DNA of 64,000 bases from Beta vulgaris subsp. vulgaris (taxonomy: Eukaryota > Streptophyta > Magnoliopsida > Caryophyllales > Amaranthaceae), in contig NC_079210.1 of NCBI RefSeq assembly GCF_026745355.1, forward strand, positions 7,929,972-7,993,971, written 5' to 3'. This document shows positions 1-12,527 of this stretch, piece after piece (the stretch's first letter is position 1; each line of letters starts with the position of its first letter). The notes beneath the pieces are model-generated. The model had not been told where the DNA came from. It saw nothing but the letters and a program-made list of their open reading frames with translations, and did no database searches. A program made the position numbers and the translations under genes.

Positions 1-3000
1 CTTGACGTTTTCATCAAGGCTGCACGTTTTTTCATTGTTTCTTCATACTTTCATCAAGACTTTGTTTTCGACATTCAAGTATTATTTTCTCTTCTCTATT
101 CTATTTATTATTATTGTTAATCATGCTTTCTTTTAATCTTTATTTTGTTTGTTCAATCATCATGTGTGAGTAGTTTCTTATTCTAGGGTTAGGTTGAACC
201 CTAATATGAATTGATGCTTGTTTAATTCCCAATTCCCAAACTTTATTAATTTATGATTCATTTATTTTAGGGTTGGTTTTAATTATCAATTTATGACTAG
301 AAATAGTATATATTGAATGTGATTATTTTTGCAACGAAAGTTGAATCTTAATCGAATCTAGAACCCTAATTTAAGGTAAAGGAAATCATCACGAAAGTAG
401 TTGATGGAATTTATTAGGATGTTAGGATGCTATGTCTAAAGTCCTTAATTTGCATGACTCCATGAAAATAGGTATGATTGCATTGTTAGGGAAGCTATTG
501 ATTGATCGAAAGAAATCCTTAGTATTATTAGGGCGGTCTATCCTATGAGTTATTTATTAGTTAATTAAGGGAAAAGGGATTGTTTGTGGCATTAATTCGT
601 GTTAGTGGGGATACTTAAACCTAGATGTCTTTAGTCTTTGATTCACTCTTGATAATTTCATTTGCTTTAGTTATTTAGATTAGTTCATCATCATTTTTAT
701 TGACTACGTGCTTAGTATTAATTAGAGTCAATTTAGCTACTTTGAATCAGTTAGTATCTTGGGATTCGATCCTTACTTGCCCGACTACATTAGTTAGGAG
801 GAATAGTTAGGTTATTTTTGTTAGGTACGCGACAAGCCTTTCATTCAGTACCCTCAAGTACCCTTAACTCTTAAGGGAAGCATCAAATGACATAGTTTAC
901 GAACCGCATTTAATAAATTAGTATATATTTTTATTATTAAACACACTTGTTAATAACCGTATCCGTATCACACCATATAACATTTCTTGCTCCTATATAT
1001 ATTTCATCAGTTCATTCTTCTTAGAATACGGCAACAATTTATTGCGGGAAGTCTCAAAATACTTATAATAGTGCCATATTTTATTTATGGGTTATTTATA
1101 TCTCTTTTCATCACATAAGCTTTTTTTTGTCCTTTCTATCTCTTATTACCATATGGACTCCTTAATCTTCGGGCCACTCTCTATGTTGCATGCAAGTAGG
1201 AATGCAGAAATTAATATTTAGTTGCTGAACTATCAAGCCAAAGTCATTCTCTTTCTCTTATAATATATTTTGTTACACAACACCAAGTCACCATTAGAGT
1301 TTCAAATTCTAGATGATATAGTTGTTTACATATTTTTAGTTCTATTGACAATTTTGATGAGGACTTCTCATTAGTTCAACTATAATCATGTAAGAATTGG
1401 GCCCCTATCGGCTATCCCTATAGATTAGTCCAACCTAATAATATTTACGACACATCTAGCGACTACCCATTCCACTATTTCATTTTCGTAATGCTTAAGA
1501 TGGCATTAATCATCCACTATTTTACTCTAACCAATCATTCTTAGAGTAGAGAATGGGTTTTCAACACAAGTTATGACTGATAAACGATGAGTAAGTTGGA
1601 ATATACATGTCTGTTCTCCATCGGTAATCATAGATAAGGGTAATAGTGTCATTGCACATTGTTCGCTACAAAATTTATTATCTAAATCAAACTATAAGTT
1701 ATGATATACGGCTCCATTTAAACTAAAGTGTATATCGATTAAGTTTAGTCGAAACTCAAACTGCTAAAATAGAGCTCAACTCGACTCATATTTTTACCCC
1801 TAGTTGGTACAAAATTATACCTTAGTGAAAGGAAGGTATGCTTTTGTAAGTCACAAATTTTTGATCACCTAATAGTATACTTTATGAATATGCTCGTAAT
1901 AAGTAGTAACCGTTGTAATATGTGCAACTCGTAATAGATTAATTTTGTGTTCCACCACTATTAGACAAATGAAAATCATAAATCACTTGAAGAGCGACTT
2001 TTCTGTTTTCCCACCCACTAAATCCACTTCACATGTACATTGTCGTCGTCCCATTTGGGAAGAGATGTTTGAATTCTTAACTAGTTGACAATAATAGACA
2101 GTAATAGAAAGAGTATTTTATAAGGTGATTTTGGAGAGAGAAGTTGAGTCTTGCATAATAATGGTTAGTTTATTTTTTTCCAAATAAAACTGTCTCGTCA
2201 AGACACCTTTTTTTGTTTCTTTTTTGCCGTCGCAGTTCTCATCTTGAGCTCAATATGACAAATAATTTTATTTATTTTACATTTTTTATTCTTTATTGAA
2301 ATCGAGAAAATTTGCATTAATTAAAACAAGACACACAAACTAAAGCTAAAACACAAAAACATGACAACACTAAAATGAACTTTAATTGCTCTTTACGTAC
2401 CATACTAAGTTAAGACAACTAGTAACACTATTAAGATTCTGGTCGATATAAAGGCTTGCTTTGTTCAGTGATTGAGTCATATCTCTGTTGGATGTGGTTG
2501 ACAATATAGCTGGACCGCAGCAACGAGAACTGAGTAGCCATAACATTGTAGTTTCTTAGATAAAGGAACCCTGAAATCAAGGGGTATAACTTACTGGAAG
2601 TGGTGGGATGAGCGAATTTCATTCACAATTTCGATAACAAACATCCAATGGCAAGATCTGCATCTAACCACATGAGCAATATCAACGACCTTCTGTCACT
2701 TGGAAATCTTGGCTCATGATTCTTTGAAGAGTCACGTTCCTTGACGACTCATTACTCTCGTGAGAGAGTATTTCAGGGTTCTCTTTTTGGAATGAGAACC
2801 ACATTTGAGTGGACGCACTGAAAACCACTAGGTTTAACTTGGGTGCCGTTTTTAGATTTAATTTTTCAAAGATAGAGGTCATCCAAACCAATGCCAATCT
2901 AAAAAGAGAACTCAACACTACTAGCTCTCTAACACACCTCCGATTTGAGAAACCGGAGAACGAACATCCAAACCATGAAAAGCTTTCCCCTCCTCGACCA

Positions 3001-3751
3001 CGCTCACATTCTTTAGAGAAAACAACCGAGGCATCCTTAACCTTTGGTTCCTCACTTTCAACTTCCACTTTGATGAGTCCTAAGTTAGTAACACTTTAAT
3101 TAATCGCTCTCCTTATAACCCTTTTCCCTATTCACCCTCAATTTTGTGAATTCTTGATTCTCAAAATCAAGGTTATTGCCCACCCTCGTATCTTTGAAAA
3201 ATCTATTCCTAGAGTTTGAGGCGGGAAAATGACTACCCAATAAAAAAGGTTTCGGTCTTTGGATGCAACTTATCCCTCATCAAAGACTCTAGGAAACCTA
3301 TAGCTTCTATGTTTGCAGAATTGAACCACAATCCCTTACCTAAGTGATAATCATCTGCCAATTGCCATAAACAACCATAAATCACAACTTCAACCACACA
3401 AGATGAACAACTTCCTTTAGTTATATGCAGAATTACCTTGCATATTAAGAAAGAAAACAACCTACTTGTATAAAAAAAACAACACCTACATAGAGAAGAT
3501 AAACAAGGAAGTGAAAAAGAACAACCTCAAAACCCTTAAGATCTGAAATGCTCCATTGATACATCAAAGCCATAACACCCACGAGATTCCCGACTGAAAA
3601 CAATATGTACAGCGGTCCGGTGGGGGAGGTAGGGTGTATTTGATCCTGTCGGGGCGAGAAAGACTTACTCCCCTGAAACATGTCTTTGGTTCTTAAGCGA
3701 GAGTAGAAATAATTGGAATTTTGAAATTAGATATTGTAAAAAAAACCTAAA
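1..3751. other. AT-rich intergenic DNA, no gene supported
   Basis: I see no convincing gene. Open frames of 60-130 codons near 2431-3681 lie on both strands, lack recognisable domains and have no clear splice structure. The block at about 730-845 resembles the end of a Ty3/gypsy LTR or leader as I remember such sequences: a stretch around 'gggattcgatccttacttg' followed by 'ggtacgcgacaagcc'. No primer-binding site or partner LTR was found, so this is only a weak hint of a decayed retrotransposon. Confidence 0.4.
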
Positions 3752-4275
3752 TGGACCTGATGCACACTAACTTAGTGTGTACCGGATTAGTAATTGATAT
3801 TAACTACATATATTGAGTTTTATAGAGGTATAGGGAACTTATATACAATATAGTGGATTTTTTTAACGGGAAACATATAGTGAAATTATACACAATATAA
3901 TGGAGGATTTAATTTTAATGTTTTCACATGCATGATGATGTATGGTGTGTAGTATATATATCATGACACGTACTTTAACATATAGAAATATGTTGTTTTT
4001 CGCATCATATAGTGAGTGTTTGAATGATAATGTTTCTGCATGATCTAGTGAATCGTTTATAAATGATGTAGTTTTGGCATGATTTAGTTTGTTTCTGAAT
4101 GATATAGTGAGTTTTTTCATGATATGCTGGATTGTTTAGAAATGATATAGTTTCTGCATGATATAGAGTATGTTTATGAATGATATAGTGGGTTTCTGAA
4201 TGATCTAGTGGATTGTTCAGAAATGGTTCGTGCTTTTGGCATGTTACACACTAATGTTAATGTAAATCGGGTCCA
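3752..4275. mobile_element. Short TIR element with degenerate internal repeats
   Basis: Terminal inverted repeats of about 32 bp are visible. The left end (3752-3783) begins TGGACCTGATGCACACTAAC. The reverse complement of the right end (4243-4275) begins TGGACCCGATTTACATTAAC, and both continue into TTAGTGTGTA. Between them lies a degenerate repeat of about 20-22 bp built on 'tgaatgatatagtg' (roughly 4005-4225). No clean target duplication was found, so the superfamily is not assigned. It looks like a non-autonomous DNA transposon. Confidence 0.5.
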
Positions 4276-4595
4276 CGCAAGTCATATTATGTTGGATCTA
4301 TAAAGCTTGCCTAGCTTGCATTCTCCAAAATTACTAACAAGGGATAATAGGAAGAACAATATTATAATACCCTTGTTTTTCTTGACTTCCATTTGGTATT
4401 TGCATGTCAAGATTTTTAATTATCTCCAGATGAGAAGAAACGTGATTAATTGTTCTCTTGTTGAATTCATTATATTTTCAATTTTTTGGTATGTAATATT
4501 GATGATCAAATGTGTGCATTGGAGATCATGCACATTCGAGATTAGATTAAAGAAATTGGGCGTGGTATAAGTTAAATAGAATCCCCCTCAAAAAG

Positions 4596-4943
4596 GAAAA
4601 CTCATAAGAGGGGGCCTAATTATTACTCATTTTATTTTATAAGTCCCACCTGTGGAGTATTCGCTACAGGTTCTAAGTTTACTCTCTTGTGATTTTTATA
4701 GGTCCTGATTTACTTAGAACTAATTTAGAAGGTAAGATTCTAAACATTGGTCGCAATTTATAGGTATTTGTCACTTGCTGGAACTAGTCGACGATGTAAA
4801 TATTACCTTTTAAACCGGTTATAAGTAACTTAGAACCTATGAAAGTCACAAGATAATAAAATTGAGACCTCTAGAGGAAATAGTCCATAATTGGGACTTA
4901 TGAAAGAAAATGAGTAATCATTAGACCCCTCTTGTGAATTTTC
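4596..4943. mobile_element. MITE with about 50-bp terminal inverted repeats
   Basis: The left end (from 4596, GAAAACTCATAAGAGGGG, then CTAATTATTACTCATTTT) matches the reverse complement of the right end (from 4943, GAAAATTCACAAGAGGGG, then CTAATGATTACTCATTTT) over about 50 bp with few differences. The element is 348 bp with no coding capacity. The flanks are A-rich and roughly alike (tcaaaaag and aaaaaaag), so an 8-9 bp duplication is possible but not proven. A Mutator-type or hAT-type MITE fits. Confidence 0.6.
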
Positions 4944-5159
4944 AAAAAAAGATCATTTTATTGATCAGAGCATATATTCAGTTAAGAATTTGATATACTT
5001 TTTCTTGATCAAATTTTCAAACATAAACCTTTAAAATTTATATTAATATATAATCAATGTTACTAATGGTCAAAAGTGAGAAATGAAATATATAATTAAA
5101 TTCATATAAGAAAAAATCTTTCTAAAGATTCAGATTTCCAAACAGGAACAAACTAAAAA

Positions 5160-5500
5160 GAATGAACGAGAAAATCACATGATCCAATCGATATGATCCG
5201 ATTTTTCGGATATTTGATCAGGTTTTTTTGTTTTTGCAACGAATATTCAAAAAATTTCAGTTCGGATACAGATTAAAAATTTTCATTTTCAGATATCGGA
5301 TCCGAAATATCCGTTTTCAAGGACGAATATCGGCATTATCCTATGATACGATGTGAAACTTATTTTATGAATTTTTCCTTTCAAAATATCAATTTTTTTT
5401 CGTATATCCGCGATATCTGATCGGAACCAAAAAATTTCGAATCGGATTCGGATAACAATTTGGCATATACGAAATTTTCGGATATCGAGAATAAACACCC
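5160..5500. repeat. Degenerate CGGATATC-rich repeat tract
   Basis: The tract is rich in short variants of GGATATCGG, TTCGGATA and CGGATTCGG, in both orientations, directly upstream of the SIRE element. An antisense open frame (5289-5597) crosses it, but the translation is repetitive and has no recognisable domain. It may be a subterminal region of a DNA transposon. The tract has no clear ends. Confidence 0.35.
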
Positions 5501-5533
5501 CTAGTGTAGACATTACTAGATCAATCAAATATC

Positions 5534-6949
5534 TGTTGAACCCTAATTTTGATGATGACAAAGGAACAAAGATGTAGACTAAGTATTGGACTAACACATT
5601 GTTTAACTGAATGAATTTTCAGGTATCAATGAAAGGAAAAAAGAGAATACTAAGTCAAAGAAGAAATCAAGTTTTCCTTTTGAAGAATAAGTGAAGATGT
5701 TCAAAGATTTCGTATTGGAGAAACATTCAAGCAAGAAGACCAAAGCGAGGCTTGTTGTTTCTAGTTCCAATGTAAAGGAACGAGTACGAATGGTAATGAA
5801 CTGTGGCAATTTAAAATGACAATGAGCATTTGTTCCTTTGTAAGGAACATACGAAATGACGTTTCATAAGGAACAAACTATTAAAAGCAACTAGACTTAT
5901 AATGAAGCAGTAAAATGATTTAATTATGTATGTTGAGTAATTTATGCCTAAATTCTAGGTAACCGTTTTGATTAAGTAAAAAAATCTGATTTTAAGGAAA
6001 AAAAATTTGAGGAAAATATTTTATTTTTATAAAGATAATAAATATTTCCTTAGTTTCATTTTAAATGCAACAAATGAATATTTTATATCTCACAAATAAT
6101 ACCCATTTGTTGCATTTAAAACGAAACGGATGAAGTATCCTTTTTCAATTTTATGGAAATTTTTTTTTTAAAGATAATACTTTTGGTAAAAGGATTTTAT
6201 TTTGGTTTTATTGATCAAAATAATTTTTTCAATTAAATCAAATTTTACTTCTTTAAGTGGTTGCTAAAATTAAGGGAGCAGTAACATGTTTATGTCCCAC
6301 GTTTAACAGTGATCATGGAGATCATGGGTTTAAGGAGGAACCTGTTCCTCTGAGTAAGGAACATCATGGGATAATGGTTTTATTATTAACACATGTTTTA
6401 ATCCTACACTTCTAGTTATTACCACTATAAATACTAGTATCTAATTAAGTCTCAATTTGTATCTGACCAAGTGAATTAGTGCGTTTAACTAAGTAAAGTG
6501 TCAGTGCCTTCATTCTCTCATAAAAGCTATTCGTTCTTTGCCTTCTTACTCTAATTCCCCTAAATTTATTTGATCAATTGTATTTTAGTTTTTGGGGTAA
6601 GGGGGCGTTGAGTGAAGCGAGTTACAGTGATAAAATTTCAAGTGAAGTTGGGAGGAGCAATTGTTGAGGGGATAGTTGTTCAGGAACTTGAGTGTAGGAA
6701 CTCAAGACGTGGTCCGCGAGTAAAATTAGGTTGTAACAAAGTTGTTTGGCCTAATTAGTGAAAGAGTTGAGCTTAGAATCCCTAGTGGTCGAGGTTGTTT
6801 CTTCTTGTTAGGCCCAAGAAGTTTTTCCTTGTAAAAATCCCTTGTGTTCTATTAACTTGTTTCTTTGTTTAAGTTTAAATTCCGCAAAAAGTTACGTTTA
6901 TAACATACAATTCACCCCCCCCTCCTATATTGTTCCTAGTGAAATAAAA
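5534..6949 (+). repeat. 5' LTR of the SIRE-type element
   Basis: The LTR begins TGTTGAACCC and ends GAAATAAAA, where the 3' LTR has GAAATAACA, so the terminal CA is mutated here. It aligns along its length with 16857-18213 and, in reverse, with 25932-27303. It is longer than the 3' LTR partly because a 91-bp MITE is inserted at 6045-6135. A TATA-like 'ctataaatactag' lies near 6425. Confidence 0.93.
6045..6135. mobile_element. Stowaway-like MITE inside the 5' LTR
   Basis: This 91-bp element is an almost complete fold-back. The left arm contains TTTTAAATGCAACAAATG and the right arm contains its inverse, ending ACGAAACGGATGAAG. It is bounded by TA dinucleotides (6043-6044 and 6136-6137). The matching places in the 3' LTR (about 17372) and in the minus-strand SIRE LTR (about 26787) have one TA and no insert, so the element landed here after the LTRs separated. 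Confidence 0.9.
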
Positions 6950-6951
6950 AT

Positions 6952-6963
6952 TGGTATCAGAGC
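6952..6963 (+). other. Primer-binding site (initiator Met tRNA type)
   Basis: TGGTATCAGAGC begins two bases after the 5' LTR. It is the usual plant Ty1/copia primer-binding site, complementary to the 3' end of initiator methionine tRNA. The same motif lies beside the minus-strand SIRE LTR and beside the copia LTR at 54398. Confidence 0.92.
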
Positions 6964-7014
6964 AGGAACTCACGAAAAATAGGAAACCCTATTAAGAAAA
7001 AGATCTAAGGAACA

Positions 7015-10000
7015 ATGAATACTATCGAGAGACTTGAGGAAGGTTACTCTACGCGAAGGCCTCCTATATTCAATGGGAAGTTCTATTCCTACTGGAAAAA
7101 CAGAATGGAGATATTCATCAGGTATGAAGAGTCATTGAAGTTGCTGATTTTGAGGTCGCAACTACTAATTACAAGAATGAGGTAATTCCTGAACCCTTCT
7201 CTAAATATGACAAAGCTGATTTCGAAAAAATGGAAGAAAATGCTATGGCTGTTAAACTGTTGCATTGCGGACTTGGACCCCATGAATACAATAGGATCAT
7301 GGGATGCAAATCCGCAAAGCAAATATGGGATCACTAGAAGTAACCCGTGAAGGAACTAATGAAGTCAAAAGCTCTAAAATTGATTTACTAATGAATCAAT
7401 ATGAACTGCTTTCTATGAAGGCTAAGGAAAGCATACAAGCGATGTTTACTCATTTTACTAACATTATAACTGAGTTAACTTCTCTTGGTAAGTTTATTTC
7501 ATCAGAGGAACAAGTTCGAAAAGTTCTTAGGAGTCTTCCTAAGGATAGATGAATGGCTAAGATCATTCTTCTACAAGAAACAAATAACTTCACCAAGTTC
7601 AACTAGGAACAACTTGTTGGATCACTTATGACTCATGAGCTCTACCTTGATACTGAGTATGGTAAAAGCTCTAAGTCAAAGGCCATTTCCCTCAAAGCAG
7701 ATGATGAATATGACTTTGACTCAGAAGAAGAGGAACCAACAATCATGGTCCGAAAATTTCGAAAGATGTATAGGAACATGAAGAATAGGAACTTCAAAGG
7801 TAAAACTAAAAACTTTGCTAACGAAGCTTCTTGTCATAAATATGGTAGTACAAATCACTTCATCAAAGATTGTCCACTTTGGCAATTAAAATGACAAAAC
7901 AAAAGAAAGGAACAAGAAAACTAAAGCACATTTCTCTAAAGCGAACATTCGAAAGGCCATGATAGCTGCTTGGGGAGATTAGAGACTGAAGAGGAAGAGG
8001 AATAACAAACTGAAGAAACTACAAATCTTTGCCTCATGGAAAAAAATGACAAAAAGAAAGATGAAGAAAATGTTGAGGTAAGTCAACATGTACTTGAATC
8101 AGACTTAGATGGAAAAACTAGACCTGAAATTTATGATCTTCTTTATGATGCAATTCTTGAATGTAGAGATGAACGTGAAAAACGTGAATAAACTAAACAA
8201 GCTATTAAAGTTTGTGAAGAACATATAGAATGACTTAAGAAAATGAGAAAGGATGTTGAAACTAGGTTCTTTGATTTATTTGATAAGAACTTAAAAAACA
8301 AGGAATTATATGAGAGTGTGAAGAATGAAAATTATCCTTATATGAATTTAGAAATTTCACACTTAAAAGAATTTGTCCATGTTCTAAGTTTCTTTGTATT
8401 AGATCAACTCCTTTGAAAGGTTACATATCTGAATTCGAAAATTTGAATAAAGAGAAAAATGTTTTAAAGGAACATATCTGTAATCTCAAGAAGGAACATG
8501 TTGTTGCAAGGAACAAAGGCAATGTAATGGGGTTTCCTAAGTGGAATGAGAGACCACAGACTAAAAGAAAAGAAGGCCTTGATTTTGAAAACAACAAGAA
8601 GAGGAACTAGCCTAAGAAATGACCTACCTAGTGACAAAATTTGCATGTACTGTGGAAAGATAGAGCGTTACATAAATCAATGTCAACTAAGAACTGAAAT
8701 GATTGGCAAAAATGTGAAATTAAGCAACATGAAATGCGTTGCTAAATCAAATGCTAGTCAAGATCAGGAACTCACGAAACAATGGGTTCCTAGAACTAAC
8801 AACTAGTTCATTTTTGCAGGTTGGAGTGAGGGGGAACAATACTTGGTATCTTGATAGTGGTTTTTCTAAGTATATGACAGGAGACAAATCTAAGTTTCTC
8901 TCACTCTCAACCTATGAAGGTGGAAGTGTGACTTTTGGTGACAATAAGAAAGACAAATCTAAGTTGCCATGGGTAAGGATAGTAAGTCACTATCACATTC
9001 CATTGATAATGCATTTCTAGTTGAAGATTTAAAGCACAATCTTTAAGTATTTCCCAATTCTGTGACAAGGGAAATGTTGTTAAATTTAATAGTGAAAAAT
9101 GCTTGATCGTTAACATTAGCTCTAAGCATGTCATCCTGGAAGGAACAAGGAAAGGGAACACATATAATGTGGATCTTGATCTTGTTCCTAAAAACAACTT
9201 GACATGCCTTAGTGTTATTGAAGATGATCTACTCTTATGGCATAAGCGTCTAGGACATGCTAGCTTTTCATTACTTGACAAACTTCGATCAAAAGATCTT
9301 ATTTTGGGATTACCATCTATAAAATTTTATATTGATCATGTTTTTGTGATGCATGCGCCAAAGAAAGCATATTAGATCCTCCTTCAAATCTAAAACTGTT
9401 ATGAGCACCACAAAACCATTAGAATTAATTCATATGGATTTGTGTGGTCCTATGAAAATTCAAAGTAGAAGGGGAAAGAGGTATGTGTTAGTTATTGTTG
9501 ATGACTACTCTAGGTACACTTGGGTTATTTTTCTCTTTAGTGAAGATGAAACTTATGATGAGTTCTTGTCTTTGCTAAAAGAGTTCAAAATTTGAGTGGT
9601 CACAATGCAAATTGATGCATATTAAATCAGATCATGGTAAAGAATTTGAAAATTATAAATTTGATGGCTTAAGGAGAGACCATGGCCTAGATCATAATTT
9701 CTTTGCCCCTAGGACACCACAACAAAATGGGGTTGTAGAAAGGAAAAATAGAACTTTGGAGGAAATGGCTAGGTATATGCTAATTGTTACTTAACTTCCA
9801 AGAAACTTTTGGCTGAGGCTTTTAATACTGCTTGTCACATAATTAATTGTGCCATGATGAGACATATCCTTAACAAAACTCCTTATGAGCTTTATTTAGG
9901 AAAGAAACCCAATACTACCCATTTCAATACATTTGGTTGTAAATGTGTTGTTCATAATAATGGAAAAGATAATCTCGAAAAATTTGATGCAAGGAGTTAT

Positions 10001-12059
10001 GAAGCTATATTCTTAGTATATTCATCACATAATAATGCTTATAGAGTTTATAATAGTTGAAGAAAGTGTTCATATAGTCTTTGATGAATTTGACAATTTT
10101 AATCCAAGCAAACAGGTTGATGACTTTGAGATATGCTTGGTTTGGCAAATGAGAAAGATGCAGATTCAATTGAGGAAGAAGGAATAATTTAAAAGAGGAA
10201 AGGAATTAAGGATATGAAAACATTCATAACAATGATGCTCCTGGCCCTTAAGATGATGGAGATGATACTGTTCCGGCTAAGAACGAAAATGTTGAAAAAA
10301 CTAATTCAACAATAGCTGAAAGAGGAACAAATGAACAAGGCTCCTCATCCTCTCATGAAACTCAAGAGGAACAACATGTTCCATTACGGGAGTTTCAACC
10401 TAAACCTTGGAGGCATCAAAAATCACATCCAGTGGAACTTATAATAAGTGATATATCCCAAGGTAGGCAAACTAGATGTTAGTTAAGGAATTTTTATGCA
10501 TTTTATGCGTTCATATCAATGATGGGACCTAAAAATCATGAAGAAGCCCTAACTTATTCTGATTGTATTACTGCTATGCAAGCTAAGTTAAAGGAGTCCG
10601 AAAGAAACAAGGTATGACATCTAGTTTCCTCTTCTAAACAACAAAAAGTGACTGGCTTAAATTGGGTGTTTAGAAACAAACTAGATGAGTATGGAACAAT
10701 TGTGAGGAACAAAGCTAGACTTGTAGTAAAAGGTTATAATCAACAAGAAGGAATTGAATATGAAGAAACCTTTTCTCTTGTTGCTAGACCTGAGGCTATT
10801 AGAATACTAATTGTATTTGCTGCTTATATGGGATTTGAACTGTATTCAATGGATCTCAAATGTATGTTTCTTAATGGCTATTTAAATGAAGATGTATATG
10901 TTGAATAACCTCCTAGATTTGAAAGCAATGATCTCCCAAACCATGTCTACAAGCTTGACAAGGCTCTTTATGGTCTAAAGCAAGTGCATAGGTCATGGTA
11001 TAAGTGATTATTTAGGTTCCTTATAGAAAACAACTTTAAAAGAGTGCATAAAACTTTGTTTCTAAAATCAAAAGGAACTGACATACTTCTTGTTTTAAAT
11101 ATATGTCGATGACATTATTTTTCGAGCAACTAAAGAATCATTATGCAAGGATTTCTCAAACCTTATGAGTAATGAATTTGTGATGAGTATGATGGGTGAG
11201 TTAAATTTCTTTCTTGGGTTACAAATTAAGAAAACTAAAAAAGGAATAATCATTCACCAACAAAATACATAAAGGATCTGTTAAAGAAATATGCCCTCAA
11301 AAATTCAAAGGTAAATCACACGCCTATGGGGAACTTCCTATATTAGATAAATATTCCATAGGAACAAGTCTTGATCAAACAAAATATAGAGGCATGATTG
11401 GTTCACTTTTGTATCTAACTACTAGTCGTCCAGACAAAACTTTTGGTGTTGGTTTATATCCTAGATTTCAAGCAGATCCCAAGGAGTCTCATCTAACTGT
11501 TGTGAAGAGAATTTTTAGATATCTAAAAGGAACATATGATCTTGGACTATTCTATCCAAGAAGTGATGCATTCGATTTAAGAGGATATGCTGACTATGCT
11601 GGAGATCTTGTAAATAGGAAAAGCACCATAGGTATGGTTCAATTTCTTAGTCATAGTTTAGTTTCTTGGAGCACCAAGAAACAAAACACAGTTGCCTTAT
11701 CCAATGTTGAAGCAGAATATGTGGCTACTGCTACATGTTGCTCTTCAATGCTTTGGATAAAACAACAACTTTGTGACTATTGAATAATCTTTAATTGTGT
11801 TCCTATTTATTGCAACAATACAAGTGCCATTAGTATTTTAAAAGATCCAATGGATCATTGAAGAGTTAAGTATATACATATCAGACGTCACTTTCTAAAA
11901 GAAAATGTGGAAAAAGGTTTGGTTAAACTTGAGTTTTGTCAAACTGAAAATCAGATTGCTGATATACTAACCAAGTCTCTGCAAAGAGATAGATATGAAA
12001 AATTAAGGCTTAAGTTACGTTTGTTATATTCCTATTCCAATCCCCCACGTCTGAATTAA
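7015..12059 (+). pseudogene. Decayed SIRE gag-pol polyprotein
   Basis: The first ATG (7015) lies about 50 bp after the PBS. In order along the DNA: gag with the conserved 'YWKNRMEIFI' stretch; a CCHC zinc knuckle (about 7832-7876, CHKYGSTNHFIKDC); a second, degenerate knuckle (about 8644-8690, CMYCGKIERYINQC); aspartic protease (about 8844, DSGFSKYMTG); GAG-pre-integrase with LWHKRLGHASFSLLDKL (about 9235); integrase core with MDLCGP, SDHGKEFE and NGVVERKNR carrying the D, D and E residues (about 9430-9780); reverse transcriptase from about 10650, including YSMDLKCMFLNG and a frameshifted YVDD near 11100; and RNase H (about 11388-11783). Stops and shifts occur throughout, for example near 7128, 7550, 7606, 9594, 10906 and 11007, so no full polyprotein can be made. 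Confidence 0.93.
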
Positions 12060-12527
12060 TTTTTATTACTCTATGTGATATTAAGTGACTGTGATTAATT
12101 GTCTAAGACCATTGCAAATTAAGATGTTCAAAATATAAAAATGGATTCAAAGGAATAAAGCTACTCACAAATGTCACATAATACTCCCCTTATTGTTCCT
12201 AAATTATAGAAACATGCATGATATAAGGAATGTTGATAATTAGCATAAGTTGTTCCTATAGCTTAAGTTCCTTAGAATTTATTTTCTTTCGATAAATCAA
12301 AAAGTCCATAAAAATGAAAATATGAAGAATCCCAAAAATATAGAAATCATATTTAATCAAGTCTTGATTTCCTTTATATCGTTTCTTTTTATTTTATCAT
12401 TTTTTTATCTTTTCAATTATTACGCGTGTAACTCCAAAAACATGTTCCTTAAACGCTTCAACTTCACCATTGTTCATCTCCTGCACACCTCTTCGCACCA
12501 CATACAACCTCAATTTCTTTTCACCAA

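Noticed and set aside
2682..3099. Overlapping open frames on both strands (128 and 96 codons)
   Set aside because: No recognisable domain and no splice support. Overlap on opposite strands suggests chance.
3233..3681. Two adjacent minus-strand frames (75 and 78 codons)
   Set aside because: No family resemblance that I can name. A LINE relic was considered, but no motif supports it.
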